NCBI GenBank assembly: GCA_002155895.1
Contig: MUMD01000198.1
Coordinates: forward strand, 1 to 32,581
Direction of reading: 5' to 3'
Source of the DNA: Streptomyces rochei
Lineage (GTDB): Bacteria > Actinomycetota > Actinomycetes > Streptomycetales > Streptomycetaceae
DNA: 32,581 bases
How positions within the stretch are numbered: position 1 is the first letter of the stretch; every line of letters begins with the position of its first letter. Positions 6,891-15,236 of this stretch are shown here, piece after piece. The position numbers and the translations under genes are program-made. A model generated the notes under the pieces. It searched no databases. It saw only the letters and a program-made list of their open reading frames with translations, and was not told the DNA's origin.

Positions 6891-8459
6891 ATGGCGGAGA
6901 CGACCGAACGACTGGCACCGGACGGACTTCCGAAGGGTTTCCGCAGCGCCGAGCTGGGCTGGCCGGAGCTGCACCGCATCCCCCGCCCGCCCTACCGGCT
7001 CCCGCTGCTCGGGGATGTGATCGGGGCGAGCCGCAGCACCCCGATGCAGGACTCGCTGCGGTACGCCCGGCGGCTGGGCCCGATCTTCCGGCGGCGGGCC
7101 TTCGGCAAGGAGTTCGTGTTCGTGTGGGGCGCCTCCCTCGCCGCCGACCTCGCGGACGAGACGCGCTTCGCCAAGCACGTGGGCCTGGGCGTGGCCAACC
7201 TGCGGCCGGTCGCCGGGGACGGGCTGTTCACGGCGTACAACCACGAGTCCAACTGGCAGCTCGCGCACGACGTGCTGGCGCCCGGGTTCAGCCGGGAGGC
7301 CATGGCGGGCTACCACGTGATGATGCTGGACGTGGCCGCGCGCCTCACCGGCCACTGGGACCGGGCCGTGGCGCAGGGCCGGCCGGTGGACGTGCCCGGG
7401 GACATGACCAAGCTGACCCTGGAGACCATCTCGCGCACCGGCTTCGGACACGACTTCGGTTCCTTCGAACGCTCCCGCCCGCACCCCTTCGTGACCGCGA
7501 TGGTCGGCACCCTCGGCTACGCCCAGCGTCTGAACACGGTGCCCGCGCCGCTCGCCCCGTGGCTGCTGCGCGGCGCGAGCCGCCGCAACACCGCCGACAT
7601 CGCGTACCTCAACCGCACGGTCGACGACCTGATACGGGCGCGCCGGACCGCCGGCGGGAGCGGAACGGGCGACCTGCTCGACCGGATGCTGGAGACGGCC
7701 CATCCGGAGACCGGTGAGCGGCTGTCGGCACAGAACGTCCGGCGCCAGGTCATCACCTTCCTGGTGGCCGGCCACGAGACCACCTCCGGGGCGCTCTCCT
7801 TCGCCCTGCACTACCTCGCCCGGCACCCGGAGGTGGCGGCCCGCGCCCGCGCCGAGGTGGACCGGGTCTGGGGCGGCACCGAGGCTCCCGGCTACGAGCA
7901 GGTGGCCAAACTGCGCTATGTGCGCCGGGTGCTGGACGAGGCCCTGCGGCTGTGGCCGACGGCGCCCGCCTTCGCGCGCGAGGCCCGCCGGGACACGGTG
8001 CTGGACGGCACGCATCCGATGCGGCGCGGTGCCTGGGCCCTGGTGCTGACCGGGATGCTGCACCGCGACCCGGCAGTGTGGGGGCCGGACGCCGAGCGGT
8101 TCGACCCGGACCGCTTCGACGCCAAGGCCGTACGGGCGCGCGCGCCGCACACCTTCAAGCCGTTCGGGACGGGGGCGCGGGCCTGCATCGGGCGCCAGTT
8201 CGCGCTGCACGAGGCGACCCTGGTCCTGGGACTGCTGCTGCGCCGCTACGAGTTGCGGCCGGAGCCGGGCTACCGGCTGCGGGTGACCGAGCGGCTGACG
8301 CTGATGCCGGAGGGACTGCGGCTGCGTCTCGAGCGGCGGCCCGCGCCCGGCCGCACCGCGTCGGCCCCGGACGGCGCGCCCGGCGCCGAGGACGCCGCGT
8401 CGGACGCCGAGGACGCCGCGTCAGCCTCCCGCTGTCCAGTGCGCGGGGCGGCCGACTGA
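6891..8459 (+). CDS. CYP102-like cytochrome P450, haem domain only
   Basis: A 522-residue P450 most like the haem domain of the fatty-acid hydroxylase P450 BM3 (CYP102): it shares G-D-G-L-F-T-x-x-x-H-E-x-N-W, the G-Y-H-x-M-M segment and [11 protein letters not shown] after the haem. I-helix motif A293-G-H-E-T-T298, ExxR at E350-R353, and haem-binding F425-G-T-G-A-R-A-C432 are intact. No FMN/FAD reductase is fused. About 40 residues after the haem domain are Ala/Asp/Pro-rich and include a seven-residue tandem repeat (A-E-D-A-A-S-D / A-E-D-A-A-S-A), where BM3 would continue into its linker. It therefore needs separate redox partners, none of which are nearby. The ATG at 6891 has AGGGAGA ahead. 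S. coelicolor CYP102B1 is, from memory, of the same kind. A fatty-acid substrate is inferred. Confidence 0.9.
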   Translation: MAETTERLAPDGLPKGFRSAELGWPELHRIPRPPYRLPLLGDVIGASRSTPMQDSLRYARRLGPIFRRRAFGKEFVFVWGASLAADLADETRFAKHVGLGVANLRPVAGDGLFTAYNHESNWQLAHDVLAPGFSREAMAGYHVMMLDVAARLTGHWDRAVAQGRPVDVPGDMTKLTLETISRTGFGHDFGSFERSRPHPFVTAMVGTLGYAQRLNTVPAPLAPWLLRGASRRNTADIAYLNRTVDDLIRARRTAGGSGTGDLLDRMLETAHPETGERLSAQNVRRQVITFLVAGHETTSGALSFALHYLARHPEVAARARAEVDRVWGGTEAPGYEQVAKLRYVRRVLDEALRLWPTAPAFAREARRDTVLDGTHPMRRGAWALVLTGMLHRDPAVWGPDAERFDPDRFDAKAVRARAPHTFKPFGTGARACIGRQFALHEATLVLGLLLRRYELRPEPGYRLRVTERLTLMPEGLRLRLERRPAPGRTASAPDGAPGAEDAASDAEDAASASRCPVRGAAD

Positions 8460-9263
8460 GTCCGGCAGCCTGGTGCCGGCGCTCCCCCGGGCCGCCGTGA
8501 CCTGCGGCTGGGTCAGGAAGAGGGCGCCCGTGAGGTCGGCGTCGGTCAGGTCGGCACCGCGCAGGTCCGCGCCGATCAGGTCAGCGCCCCGCAGGTCGGC
8601 GCCGGTGAGGTCGGCGGCGATGAGGTACGCGCCGCGCAGGTCCGCGCCGCTGAGGTCGGCGCCCTTGAGGCGGGCGCCCATCAGGTCGGCGCCCCGGCGG
8701 TTCTTCTTCCGGCCGCGCGTGCCGGCCCGCGCCAGTTGGCTGGCGCGCAGCAGAAGGACGTTGACCCGCTGCCGGTGCGCGGCGACGTCCAGGGCGGCCA
8801 GTTCCTCGGGCGTCCCCCCGGTGAGCCGCTCGGTCTCGGCCAGGGCCCGGCCCAGGTCGGCGTGGACCGGGCGGGCGGCGGGCAGCGTCAGCGCCTCGGT
8901 GAGGTACCGGAGCAGTTCGTGCAACTGGCGGACGACCGGGAACACGTCGAACATGCGGCGGGCGTGGTCCGCCGGTGCCCCGCGCCAGTCCCGCCCGCCG
9001 AAGGTGACCTGCGAGACCCGCTGCCCGGCGCCGAAGCAGTCGTAGACCGTGCAGCCGGTGAAGCCGGAGCGGCTCAGCCGGGCGTGGATGGCGCAGCGGT
9101 GGTCGTCCCGGAGGTTGGAGCAGGGGCGTCCGGCCTCCTTGTCCACGGCGAAGTCCGCGGACCGGGCGAACGGCAGGGCCACACAGCACAGACCGAAGCA
9201 CCGTTCGCAGTCGCCGCGCAGTTCCGCCAGGTCGGCCGTGTGTTCTCGCATGACGTCGAGCAT
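8421..9263 (-). CDS. Pentapeptide-repeat protein with N-terminal Cys-rich metal-binding domain
   Basis: A 280-residue protein in two parts. Residues 19-27 read C-x2-C-x3-C-C, followed by Cys in G-R-P-C-S, H-R-C-A-I, T-G-C-T and Y-D-C-F; this resembles YkgJ-type zinc/iron-chelating domains. After a helical middle, residues ~195-255 hold about twelve A-D-L-x-G pentapeptide repeats, which fold as a right-handed quadrilateral beta-helix. Such helices occur in DNA-mimic gyrase-protection proteins, but many have no known role. The ATG at 9263 is used; ATG at 9251 is an alternative, and neither has a strong ribosome site. The last 39 bases overlap the convergent P450 gene. Function unknown; the cysteines could hold a Fe-S cluster or zinc. 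Confidence 0.8.
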   Translation of the reverse strand: MLDVMREHTADLAELRGDCERCFGLCCVALPFARSADFAVDKEAGRPCSNLRDDHRCAIHARLSRSGFTGCTVYDCFGAGQRVSQVTFGGRDWRGAPADHARRMFDVFPVVRQLHELLRYLTEALTLPAARPVHADLGRALAETERLTGGTPEELAALDVAAHRQRVNVLLLRASQLARAGTRGRKKNRRGADLMGARLKGADLSGADLRGAYLIAADLTGADLRGADLIGADLRGADLTDADLTGALFLTQPQVTAARGSAGTRLPDSVGRPAHWTAGG

Positions 9264-9300
9264 ACGGACCGCCGACCGGCCACGGCTCGGGCGGCCCCGG

Positions 9301-10044
9301 CTACCGCGGGAAGACCTCGAAGGTGACCGCCGGCTTCCCGCCGAACCGCTCCCCCGCCGACTCGGCGAACCCGACGAGGAACCCGCGCACGTACGTCTCC
9401 GGGTCCTCGTCGGTCAGCGCCTCGATGTAGGTGCGGTGTTCGAGCAGGGAGCGCACCGCCCGCTCCAGTCCCGGCGTCGCGTCCACGGCGTGCGTGGGCG
9501 AGGAGGAACCGGCGACCGCCACCCAGCGCACGCCGTCCCAGGGCTCCAGCCCCTGCTCGGTCAGCTCCGGGAAGATCCACCGGTTGCCGGCGTCGCCCGC
9601 CGCGTCGAGCGTGGCCCGCCCGACGGCGACGTGGTCCGGGGTGTTCCAGGCGACGCCGCCCCAGGTGTCCCGGTGGTTGAGGGTGACGACCAGTTCGGGC
9701 CGGTGCCGGCGGATCGCGGCGGCGATGTCCCGGCGCAGCGCGGTGCCGTACTCGATGACGCCGTCGCGGTGGTCGAGGAACTCCACCTCGCTGACCCCGA
9801 CGACGGCCGCGCTCGCCCGCTGCTCGCGCTCCCGCAGCGGGCCGCACTCGGCGGGCGCCAGGGTGTCGATCCCCGCCTCGCCCCGGGAGGCGAGGACGTA
9901 GGAGACCTCCCGGCCCTCGTCGGTCCAGGCGGCGATCGCCGCCGAGCAGCCGTACTCCAGGTCGTCCGGGTGGGCGACGACGGCCAGGGCGCGCCGCCAG
10001 TCGCCGGGCATGGGCTCCAGTTGCGTGATCGTCGGCTCCGTCAT
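9301..10044 (-). CDS. PIG-L / LmbE-family zinc deacetylase
   Basis: A 247-residue protein with the family signature A-H25-P-D-D28-L-E near the N-terminus, supplying two zinc ligands and the catalytic Asp. A later N-T-P-D-H-V-A-V-G provides the third His ligand. Members remove an N-acetyl group from GlcNAc-type substrates (MshB in mycothiol synthesis, Mca in mycothiol-conjugate turnover, antibiotic deacetylases). The surrounding genes do not identify the substrate, and the length is that of stand-alone PIG-L proteins rather than MshB (about 300). The ATG at 10044 lies 55 bases after the peptidase stop, so the two may share a transcript. Confidence 0.85.
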   Translation of the reverse strand: MTEPTITQLEPMPGDWRRALAVVAHPDDLEYGCSAAIAAWTDEGREVSYVLASRGEAGIDTLAPAECGPLREREQRASAAVVGVSEVEFLDHRDGVIEYGTALRRDIAAAIRRHRPELVVTLNHRDTWGGVAWNTPDHVAVGRATLDAAGDAGNRWIFPELTEQGLEPWDGVRWVAVAGSSSPTHAVDATPGLERAVRSLLEHRTYIEALTDEDPETYVRGFLVGFAESAGERFGGKPAVTFEVFPR

Positions 10045-10099
10045 GCCCGCACAGTAACCCGGGCCACCGCCGTCCCACCGGCAATCGGGGCGCGGCCGC

Positions 10100-11404
10100 T
10101 CAGACCTCGTCGCGGGCGAGCGCCAGCAGCCGGTCCAGGACGCGGGGGCCGCCGGCCCGGACGCCGTCGTGCTCGAACTCGTCGGTGACCCAGGTGCGCA
10201 GGCCGCGGACGGCGCGGGCGGTGGTCAGGGCGTGGGCGGTGTCGACGTACATGTCGTCGTGGTAGACGGCCGCGGCGGCCGGCACCTCGTTGGCGGCGAG
10301 GCGGGCGGGATCGTAGAGCGGGGTCCAGTCGGTGCGGGCGGCGAGCAGTTCGGCCGTCTCGCGCAGCGGGCGCAGCGCCGGGTCGCACTCGAACATCCAG
10401 GGGTGGACCGACTCCCCGGTGAACAGCAGCGGCCCGTCGCCCGCGAGGGCCTTGGCCGCGTCGAACTGCGGGAACTCGGCGCGGACCCGCTCGGCCGACC
10501 AGTCGGTGGGGCGCGCGTCCTGGCCGTAGATGGCCTCGTGGACGAGGGCGTACAGCGGGTGGCCCGCGTAGGAGAGCAGGGACTGCGCCTCCTCCTGGAA
10601 CGCGTCGGACAGCTCGGGTCCATCCGGGGTGCGGACGAAGGCGTCCTCCAGCAGGAAGTGCAGGCGGTGGCTGCCCTCGCTGCCGCCGAGCAGGATGCCG
10701 AGGGACTGGAACGCCTCGACGGTGAGCCGGTAGCCGTTCGGCAGGACGACGTCGTGGGTGAGCAGGTGGTCGGCGATGCGGCGGGCGCGCTCGACGTCCT
10801 GCGGGTAGCGGGCGTAGTGCGCGGCGACCTTGCGCTCGATGCGCGGGTAGGCGGCCCGGTACACGTCGTCGGCGTGGGCGTCCAGGGAGGGCAGCCCGCC
10901 GGTGATCAGCGCGGTGCTCAGGCCCTCGGGTGCCATCGAGAGGTAGGCGACGGTGCAGAAGCCGCCGAAGCTCTGGCCGAGCACCGTCCAGGGGGCGCCG
11001 CCGGTGACCTCCGGGCGGATGGTCTCGCAGTCGCGGACAATCGCGTCGGCGCGGAAGTGGGTCAGGTAGTCGGCCTGCTCGGCGGGGCCGCCGCGCAGCG
11101 GGAGGGTCTGGCGGTTGGCGGGTGTGGAGGCACCGGTGCCGCGCTGGTCGAGCAGGAGGACCCGGTACTCCTTCAGGGCGCGGCCGAGCCAGGCGGGACG
11201 GCCGATGAAACGGTTCGCCCCGAAGCCGGGGCCGCCCTGGAGGTAGACCAGCCACGGCAGGTCGTCCCGGTCCGCCCGGTCGCTCGCGACGACCTCGCGG
11301 GCGTACAGCTCGATGGTCTCGCCGTCGGGGGCGGCGTGGTCGAGGGGCACGGTGAAACGGCGATCGGTGAGGACGACGCCGGGCTGGCGGTAACGGACGC
11401 TCAA
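10100..11404 (-). CDS. Alpha/beta hydrolase, prolyl aminopeptidase type (S33)
   Basis: A 434-residue alpha/beta-hydrolase. G-G-P-G-F-G forms the oxyanion loop, D-Q-R-G-T-G follows, and G-Q-S-F-G-G holds the nucleophile Ser. Near the C-terminus H-D-D-M-Y-V-D and F-E-H-D-G offer the acid and His. The architecture and length match streptomycete proline iminopeptidases, which release N-terminal proline from peptides. A TTG start at 11404 is chosen because GGGAG lies five to six bases before it and homologues begin at this S-V-R-Y-R-Q-P-G segment; the frame stays open upstream to 11545 but reads as untranslated DNA. No signal peptide, so probably cytoplasmic. The gene is read in the same direction as the PIG-L gene. 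Confidence 0.85.
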   Translation of the reverse strand: MSVRYRQPGVVLTDRRFTVPLDHAAPDGETIELYAREVVASDRADRDDLPWLVYLQGGPGFGANRFIGRPAWLGRALKEYRVLLLDQRGTGASTPANRQTLPLRGGPAEQADYLTHFRADAIVRDCETIRPEVTGGAPWTVLGQSFGGFCTVAYLSMAPEGLSTALITGGLPSLDAHADDVYRAAYPRIERKVAAHYARYPQDVERARRIADHLLTHDVVLPNGYRLTVEAFQSLGILLGGSEGSHRLHFLLEDAFVRTPDGPELSDAFQEEAQSLLSYAGHPLYALVHEAIYGQDARPTDWSAERVRAEFPQFDAAKALAGDGPLLFTGESVHPWMFECDPALRPLRETAELLAARTDWTPLYDPARLAANEVPAAAAVYHDDMYVDTAHALTTARAVRGLRTWVTDEFEHDGVRAGGPRVLDRLLALARDEV

Positions 11405-11531
11405 CGGGGCTCCCGGGACGGACGGATCGTACGGTCGGACCGCACGGGCGGATCTTTCGGCCGGGACCCAGTTCAGCACACGGCCTTGCGGGAGCGGGCC
11501 CCCGGGACCGGAATTCGTGCTGAACGACGGG

Positions 11532-12557
11532 TCAGCGGGCGGCAAGGCTGGAGCGCCGCACCACCAGCTCGGGCTGGAGCACCACCCGGCGGTGGGCGTG
11601 GGGCCGGTCGGGGGCCGCCGGCTCGGTCTCCTCCAGCAGCAGTTCGGCGGCCATGGCGCCCATGGTCACGGCGGGCTGGCGCACGGAGGTGAGCGGGACT
11701 GCGGCGGCGGCGGCGAACTCGATGTCGTCGTAGCCGACGATCGCGAGGTCGTCCGGGACGCTGACACCGGCGGCGTACAGGGCCTGGAGGACGCCGAGGG
11801 CGAGCAGGTCGTTGGCGCAGAAGACGGCGGTGGGCCGGTCTGCGAGGCCGAGCAGGCGGGCCCCGGCGTCCCGGCCGGCGGCGACGTCGAGCCGCTCGGT
11901 GGGCAGTTCGCGCAGGGCGTCGGGACCGAGGCCGGCCTCGGCGAGGGCGGCCAGGGCGCCGGTGCGGCGGTCGCGGACCTGATGGAGGCCGGGCGGTCCG
12001 CTGACGTACGCGAGGGAGCGGTGCCCGGCGTCCACCAGATGACGTACCGCGAGTGCCCCGCCCGCCACGTCGTCCACCGAGACCGAGCACTCGGTGGTGC
12101 CCTCGGCGACCCGGTCGACCAGTACGAAGGGGATGTTGTGGCGCCGGAACCCCTCGATGTTGCGGCCCGTGGCGTCGGCGGGGGTCAGCAGGACGCCCCG
12201 CACCCGCTGCTCGGCGAAGAGCGAGAGGTACTCGGCCTCCTCCCCGGGGCTCTGGGCGCTGTTGCAGACCATCACGCCGAGCCCGGCCTCGCGCGCGGCC
12301 CGCTCGGCGCCGCGCGCGACGTCGACGAAGAAGGGGTTGCCCATGTCGAGGACGAGCAGCCCCATGATCCGGCTGCGGCCCGCGCGCAGCTGACGCGCGG
12401 ACTCGCTGCGCACATAGCCGAGCCGGTCGATCGCCGACAGCACGCGCGCCCGGGTCTCGGTCGCGACGGTGTCGGGGCGGTTGATGACGTTGGAGACCGT
12501 GCCCACGGATACTCCGGCGGCGCGGGCGACGTCCTTGATACCCACGGAATGGGCCAT
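11532..12557 (-). CDS. LacI-family regulator, probable repressor of rhamnose genes
   Basis: A 341-residue LacI/GalR protein. The N-terminal helix-turn-helix (residues ~6-50: G-I-K-D-V-A-R-A-A-G-V-S-V-G-T-V-S-N-V-I-N-R-P) includes the hinge region, and the rest is a periplasmic-binding-protein-like sugar-sensing domain. The ATG at 12557 is chosen over the upstream in-frame start because the HTH begins at residue 6 and GGAGG lies 10 bases ahead. It sits last in the minus-strand rhamnose block, separated from the mutarotase by about 150 bases, so it may have its own promoter. LacI-type operators at 17876 and 18042 are its obvious targets. L-rhamnose or a catabolic intermediate as inducer is inferred from context. 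Confidence 0.88.
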   Translation of the reverse strand: MAHSVGIKDVARAAGVSVGTVSNVINRPDTVATETRARVLSAIDRLGYVRSESARQLRAGRSRIMGLLVLDMGNPFFVDVARGAERAAREAGLGVMVCNSAQSPGEEAEYLSLFAEQRVRGVLLTPADATGRNIEGFRRHNIPFVLVDRVAEGTTECSVSVDDVAGGALAVRHLVDAGHRSLAYVSGPPGLHQVRDRRTGALAALAEAGLGPDALRELPTERLDVAAGRDAGARLLGLADRPTAVFCANDLLALGVLQALYAAGVSVPDDLAIVGYDDIEFAAAAAVPLTSVRQPAVTMGAMAAELLLEETEPAAPDRPHAHRRVVLQPELVVRRSSLAAR

Positions 12558-12665
12558 CGGGCAGGGACCTCCAGGGTCGGGCGGGGGGGAACGCACCCAG
12601 GGACGCGGGCGGCCGGATGACCTTCACATTACCCGCGCCGTCCCGGGAAGACCGCCGCCGTGCCC

Positions 12666-12687
12666 GCCGCCGTGCCGAGGGGGCGGC
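12666..12687 (-). terminator. Possible terminator of the rhamnose-transport operon
   Basis: A 6-bp stem (12666-12671 with 12682-12687) and a 10-nt loop lie about 20 bases beyond the mutarotase stop. The arms are short and purely G/C, and direct copies of CCGTCCCGGGA flank the hairpin. Support is weak. Confidence 0.3.
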
Positions 12688-12706
12688 TGCCGTCCCGGGA
12701 GGGGTG

Positions 12707-13027
12707 TCAGGCGAGGTGGAACACCTCGGTGAGCGGTTTCATCGCCTCGTCGGGGCGGTCGCCGTCGAGGGACTCGAAGAGGGGGCCCATCTCGGCCTGC
12801 CAGCGGGCGTTGACCTCGGTCGCCTCCATGCCCGCCCGGGCGGCGGCGAAGTCCTCGGTCTCCAGATAGCCGACGAGCAGGCCGTCGTCGCGCAGGAAGA
12901 GCGAGTAGTTGTGCCAGCCGGTGGCCGTCAGGGCCTCGCACATCTCCGGCCACACGGCCGCGTGGCGTTCGCGGTACTCCGCGATCCGGTCCGGTCGGAC
13001 CTTGAGCAGGAAACAGACGCGTTGCAC
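12707..13027 (-). CDS. rhaM: L-rhamnose mutarotase
   Basis: A 106-residue ferredoxin-like-fold mutarotase that interconverts alpha- and beta-L-rhamnose, supplying the anomer used by the isomerase. Key family features are present: E-Y-R-E-R-H-A-A-V-W-P-E near the N-terminus (catalytic Tyr and His), H-N-Y-S-L-F-L, and R-W-Q-A-E-M, where E. coli RhaM has a Trp pair. The GTG at 13027 follows AGGAAGG by nine bases and gives the typical start Q-R-V-C-F. It is the last gene of the importer operon. The same protein is called RhaU in rhizobia. Confidence 0.93.
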   Translation of the reverse strand: MQRVCFLLKVRPDRIAEYRERHAAVWPEMCEALTATGWHNYSLFLRDDGLLVGYLETEDFAAARAGMEATEVNARWQAEMGPLFESLDGDRPDEAMKPLTEVFHLA

Positions 13028-13089
13028 GGAGTACCGCCTTCCTGGGGGAACGTGTGTGCCGGGCGTGGGCGGGGACGCGGGCGCGGGCG

Positions 13090-14172
13090 TCAGAAGTCGT
13101 ACCGGTCGATGTTCTCGGCGTCGAAGACGGTCGGCTCGCCGAGGTCGATCACGCCGTCCTCGCCGATCGTGTACTCGCCCATGGCGCCGGCCTCGAAGGT
13201 CTCGCCCTCCTTGCCGGTGATCTGTCCGGAGGCCAGGGCGACGGCGGTGCGTGCGGCGAGTTCGCCGAGCTTGGCCGGGTCCCAGAGCTCGAACGCCTCG
13301 ACGGTGCCGTTCTTGACGTACTTGCGCATGTCGTTGGGGGTGCCGAGGCCGGTCAGCTTGACCTTGCCCTTGTACTTGGAGCCCGACAGGTACTGGGCGG
13401 CGGCCTTGATGCCGACGGTGGTCGGGGAGATGATCCCCTTCAGGCCGGGGTGCTCCTGGAGCAGGCCCTGGGTCTGCTGGAAGGACTTCTGGGCGTCGTC
13501 GTCCCCGTAGGCGACCTCGACCAGCTCGATGTCCTTGTACTTCGGGTCCTTCAGCTCGTCCTTCATGATCTCGATCCAGGCGTTCTGGTTCGTCGCGGTC
13601 TGCGCGGCGGAGAGGATCGCGATCTCGCCCTTGTTTCCGATCTGCTCGGCGAGCAGGCGCACCTGGGTGCGGCCGAGGGCGTCGGCGGACGCCTGGGAGA
13701 CGAAGGCGTTGCGGCACTCGGGGTTGGTGTCGGAGTCGTAGGTGACGACCTTGACGCCGTTCTTCATGGCCTGCTTGAGCGCGGTGCACAGCGCGCCCGG
13801 GTCCTGTGCGGAGACGGCCATGGCGTCGACCTGCTGCTGGGTGAGCGTGTTGACGTAGGAGACCTGGCCGGCGGTGTCGGTGCCGCTGGAGGGGCCGACC
13901 TCCTTGTAGTCGGAGCCGAGTTCCTTCAGGGCCTTCTCGCCGCCCTTGTCGGCGACGGTGAAGTACGGGTTGTTGACCTGCTTGGGCAGGAAGCCGACGG
14001 TCAGGCCCTTCTTGGTGGGGGCGTCCGGGTCGGCCTTGCCGGCGGTGGCGGCGGCCGCGTCCTCGTTCGCGACGTCCTCCTTGGTGGTGCCGCCGCAGGC
14101 GGTGGCGGCCAGGGCGAGGGAGGTGACGGCGGCGAGGGCCGCGCAGGTGCGGCTCAGGGACTGCTTGCGCAT
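13090..14172 (-). CDS. rhaS: Rhamnose ABC transporter substrate-binding lipoprotein
   Basis: A 360-residue sugar-binding protein of the ribose/RhaS type. The N-terminus is a lipoprotein signal: basic M-R-K-Q, hydrophobic core, and lipobox L-A-A-T-A-C-G with the lipidated Cys about residue 26, followed by a disordered Ala/Asp linker. The periplasmic-binding fold follows, beginning L-T-V-G-F-L-P-K-Q. The ATG at 14172 has AAGGAA about seven bases upstream. It captures L-rhamnose outside the membrane and delivers it to the two permeases encoded just upstream. It is separated from the permease gene by 32 bases and from the mutarotase gene by 62. Substrate assignment rests on its neighbours. Confidence 0.92.
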   Translation of the reverse strand: MRKQSLSRTCAALAAVTSLALAATACGGTTKEDVANEDAAAATAGKADPDAPTKKGLTVGFLPKQVNNPYFTVADKGGEKALKELGSDYKEVGPSSGTDTAGQVSYVNTLTQQQVDAMAVSAQDPGALCTALKQAMKNGVKVVTYDSDTNPECRNAFVSQASADALGRTQVRLLAEQIGNKGEIAILSAAQTATNQNAWIEIMKDELKDPKYKDIELVEVAYGDDDAQKSFQQTQGLLQEHPGLKGIISPTTVGIKAAAQYLSGSKYKGKVKLTGLGTPNDMRKYVKNGTVEAFELWDPAKLGELAARTAVALASGQITGKEGETFEAGAMGEYTIGEDGVIDLGEPTVFDAENIDRYDF

Positions 14173-14204
14173 GGCGGGTTCCTTACGAGGGTGGGCGGTG
14201 CCGG

Positions 14205-15236
14205 TCACGGGGTGGGCGCGGGTGTCCCGGGCGGGGGCGCCGAGGCCGCCCTGCGTCCGGCCCGCGCGAGGGAGAGCTGCCGTGCGAGGCGGGGGCCGAG
14301 CACGGAGAGCACGAGCAGGACGCCGGTGACGACGATCTGCGACTGGGCGGAGACGTCCTTCAGGCTCATCACGTTCTGGAGGGTCCCGAGCAGGAACACC
14401 CCGGCGATCGCGCCGCCGAGCGTGCCCTTGCCGCCGTCGAAGTCGATGCCGCCCAGCAGCACGGCGGCGACGACGGAGAGTTCCAGGCCGGTGGCGTTGT
14501 CGTAGCGGGCGCTGGCGTAGTGCAGGGCCCAGAAGACGCCGGTGAGGGCGGACATCAGTCCGGTGAGGGTGAACAGGATCAGCTTCTGCCGCTTGACCCG
14601 GATACCGGCGAACCGGGCCGCCTCCTCGCCGGCGCCGATGGCGAACAGCGACCGGCCGAACGGCATGGCGTGCAGCGCGACCACGGCGACGACGAGCAGC
14701 ACGAGGAACGGCAGGAAGGCGTACGGGACGAAGGTGCCGTCGATGCGTCCGGCCGCGAAGTCCAGGTACGCGGAGGGGAAGTCGGTCACCGCGTCGGAGC
14801 CGAGCACGATCTGCGCGATGCCCCGGTAGGCCGCCAGGGTGCCGATGGTGACGGCGAGGGAGGGCAGGCCGAGCCGGGTGACGAGCAGCCCGTTGACCAG
14901 GCCGCACACCACGCCGAGCAGCAGACAGATCGGGATGATCGTCTCGATCGCCATGCCCTGGTTCCACAGGGCGCCCATCACCGCGCCGGACAGGCCGGCG
15001 GTGGAGGCGACCGACAGATCGATCTCGCCGGAGACGACCAGCAGGGTCATCGGCAGGGCGATGAGCGCGATGGGCAGGGTGTTGCCGATGAGGAAGGACA
15101 GGTTGAGGGCGTTGCCGAAACCGTCGACGAAGCCGAAGGAGAGCAGCAGGACGACGAGGAGGAGCGCGCCCACGGCCCCGTCCCACCTCGGCGAGGCGGA
15201 CCGGCGGACGGCGCGCATCAGGGAGCGGTCAGCCAT
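14205..15236 (-). CDS. rhaQ: Rhamnose ABC transporter permease (second)
   Basis: A 343-residue RbsC/AraH-type permease with about eight to ten membrane helices. It has the typical S-G-E-I-D-L-S-V segment in the first third, and the cytoplasmic coupling loop contains A-A-R-F-A-G-I-R-V. Together with the first permease it forms a heterodimeric channel. The ATG at 15236 overlaps the preceding permease gene by 8 bases, implying translational coupling. The C-terminal ~25 residues are Arg/Ala/Pro-rich and cytoplasmic. Confidence 0.9.
   Translation of the reverse strand: MADRSLMRAVRRSASPRWDGAVGALLLVVLLLSFGFVDGFGNALNLSFLIGNTLPIALIALPMTLLVVSGEIDLSVASTAGLSGAVMGALWNQGMAIETIIPICLLLGVVCGLVNGLLVTRLGLPSLAVTIGTLAAYRGIAQIVLGSDAVTDFPSAYLDFAAGRIDGTFVPYAFLPFLVLLVVAVVALHAMPFGRSLFAIGAGEEAARFAGIRVKRQKLILFTLTGLMSALTGVFWALHYASARYDNATGLELSVVAAVLLGGIDFDGGKGTLGGAIAGVFLLGTLQNVMSLKDVSAQSQIVVTGVLLVLSVLGPRLARQLSLARAGRRAASAPPPGTPAPTP

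Noticed and set aside
8500-8700. Tandem DNA repeat suggesting a CRISPR or minisatellite
   Set aside because: The 15-bp periodicity is explained by the pentapeptide repeats of the minus-strand protein; no constant repeats with unique spacers are present.
13090-15186. A very long minus-strand frame running through the RhaQ permease gene into the binding protein
   Set aside because: Only the part from 14172 downwards looks like protein (signal peptide, lipobox). The upstream part is Arg/Pro-rich shadow of the permease gene in another frame.
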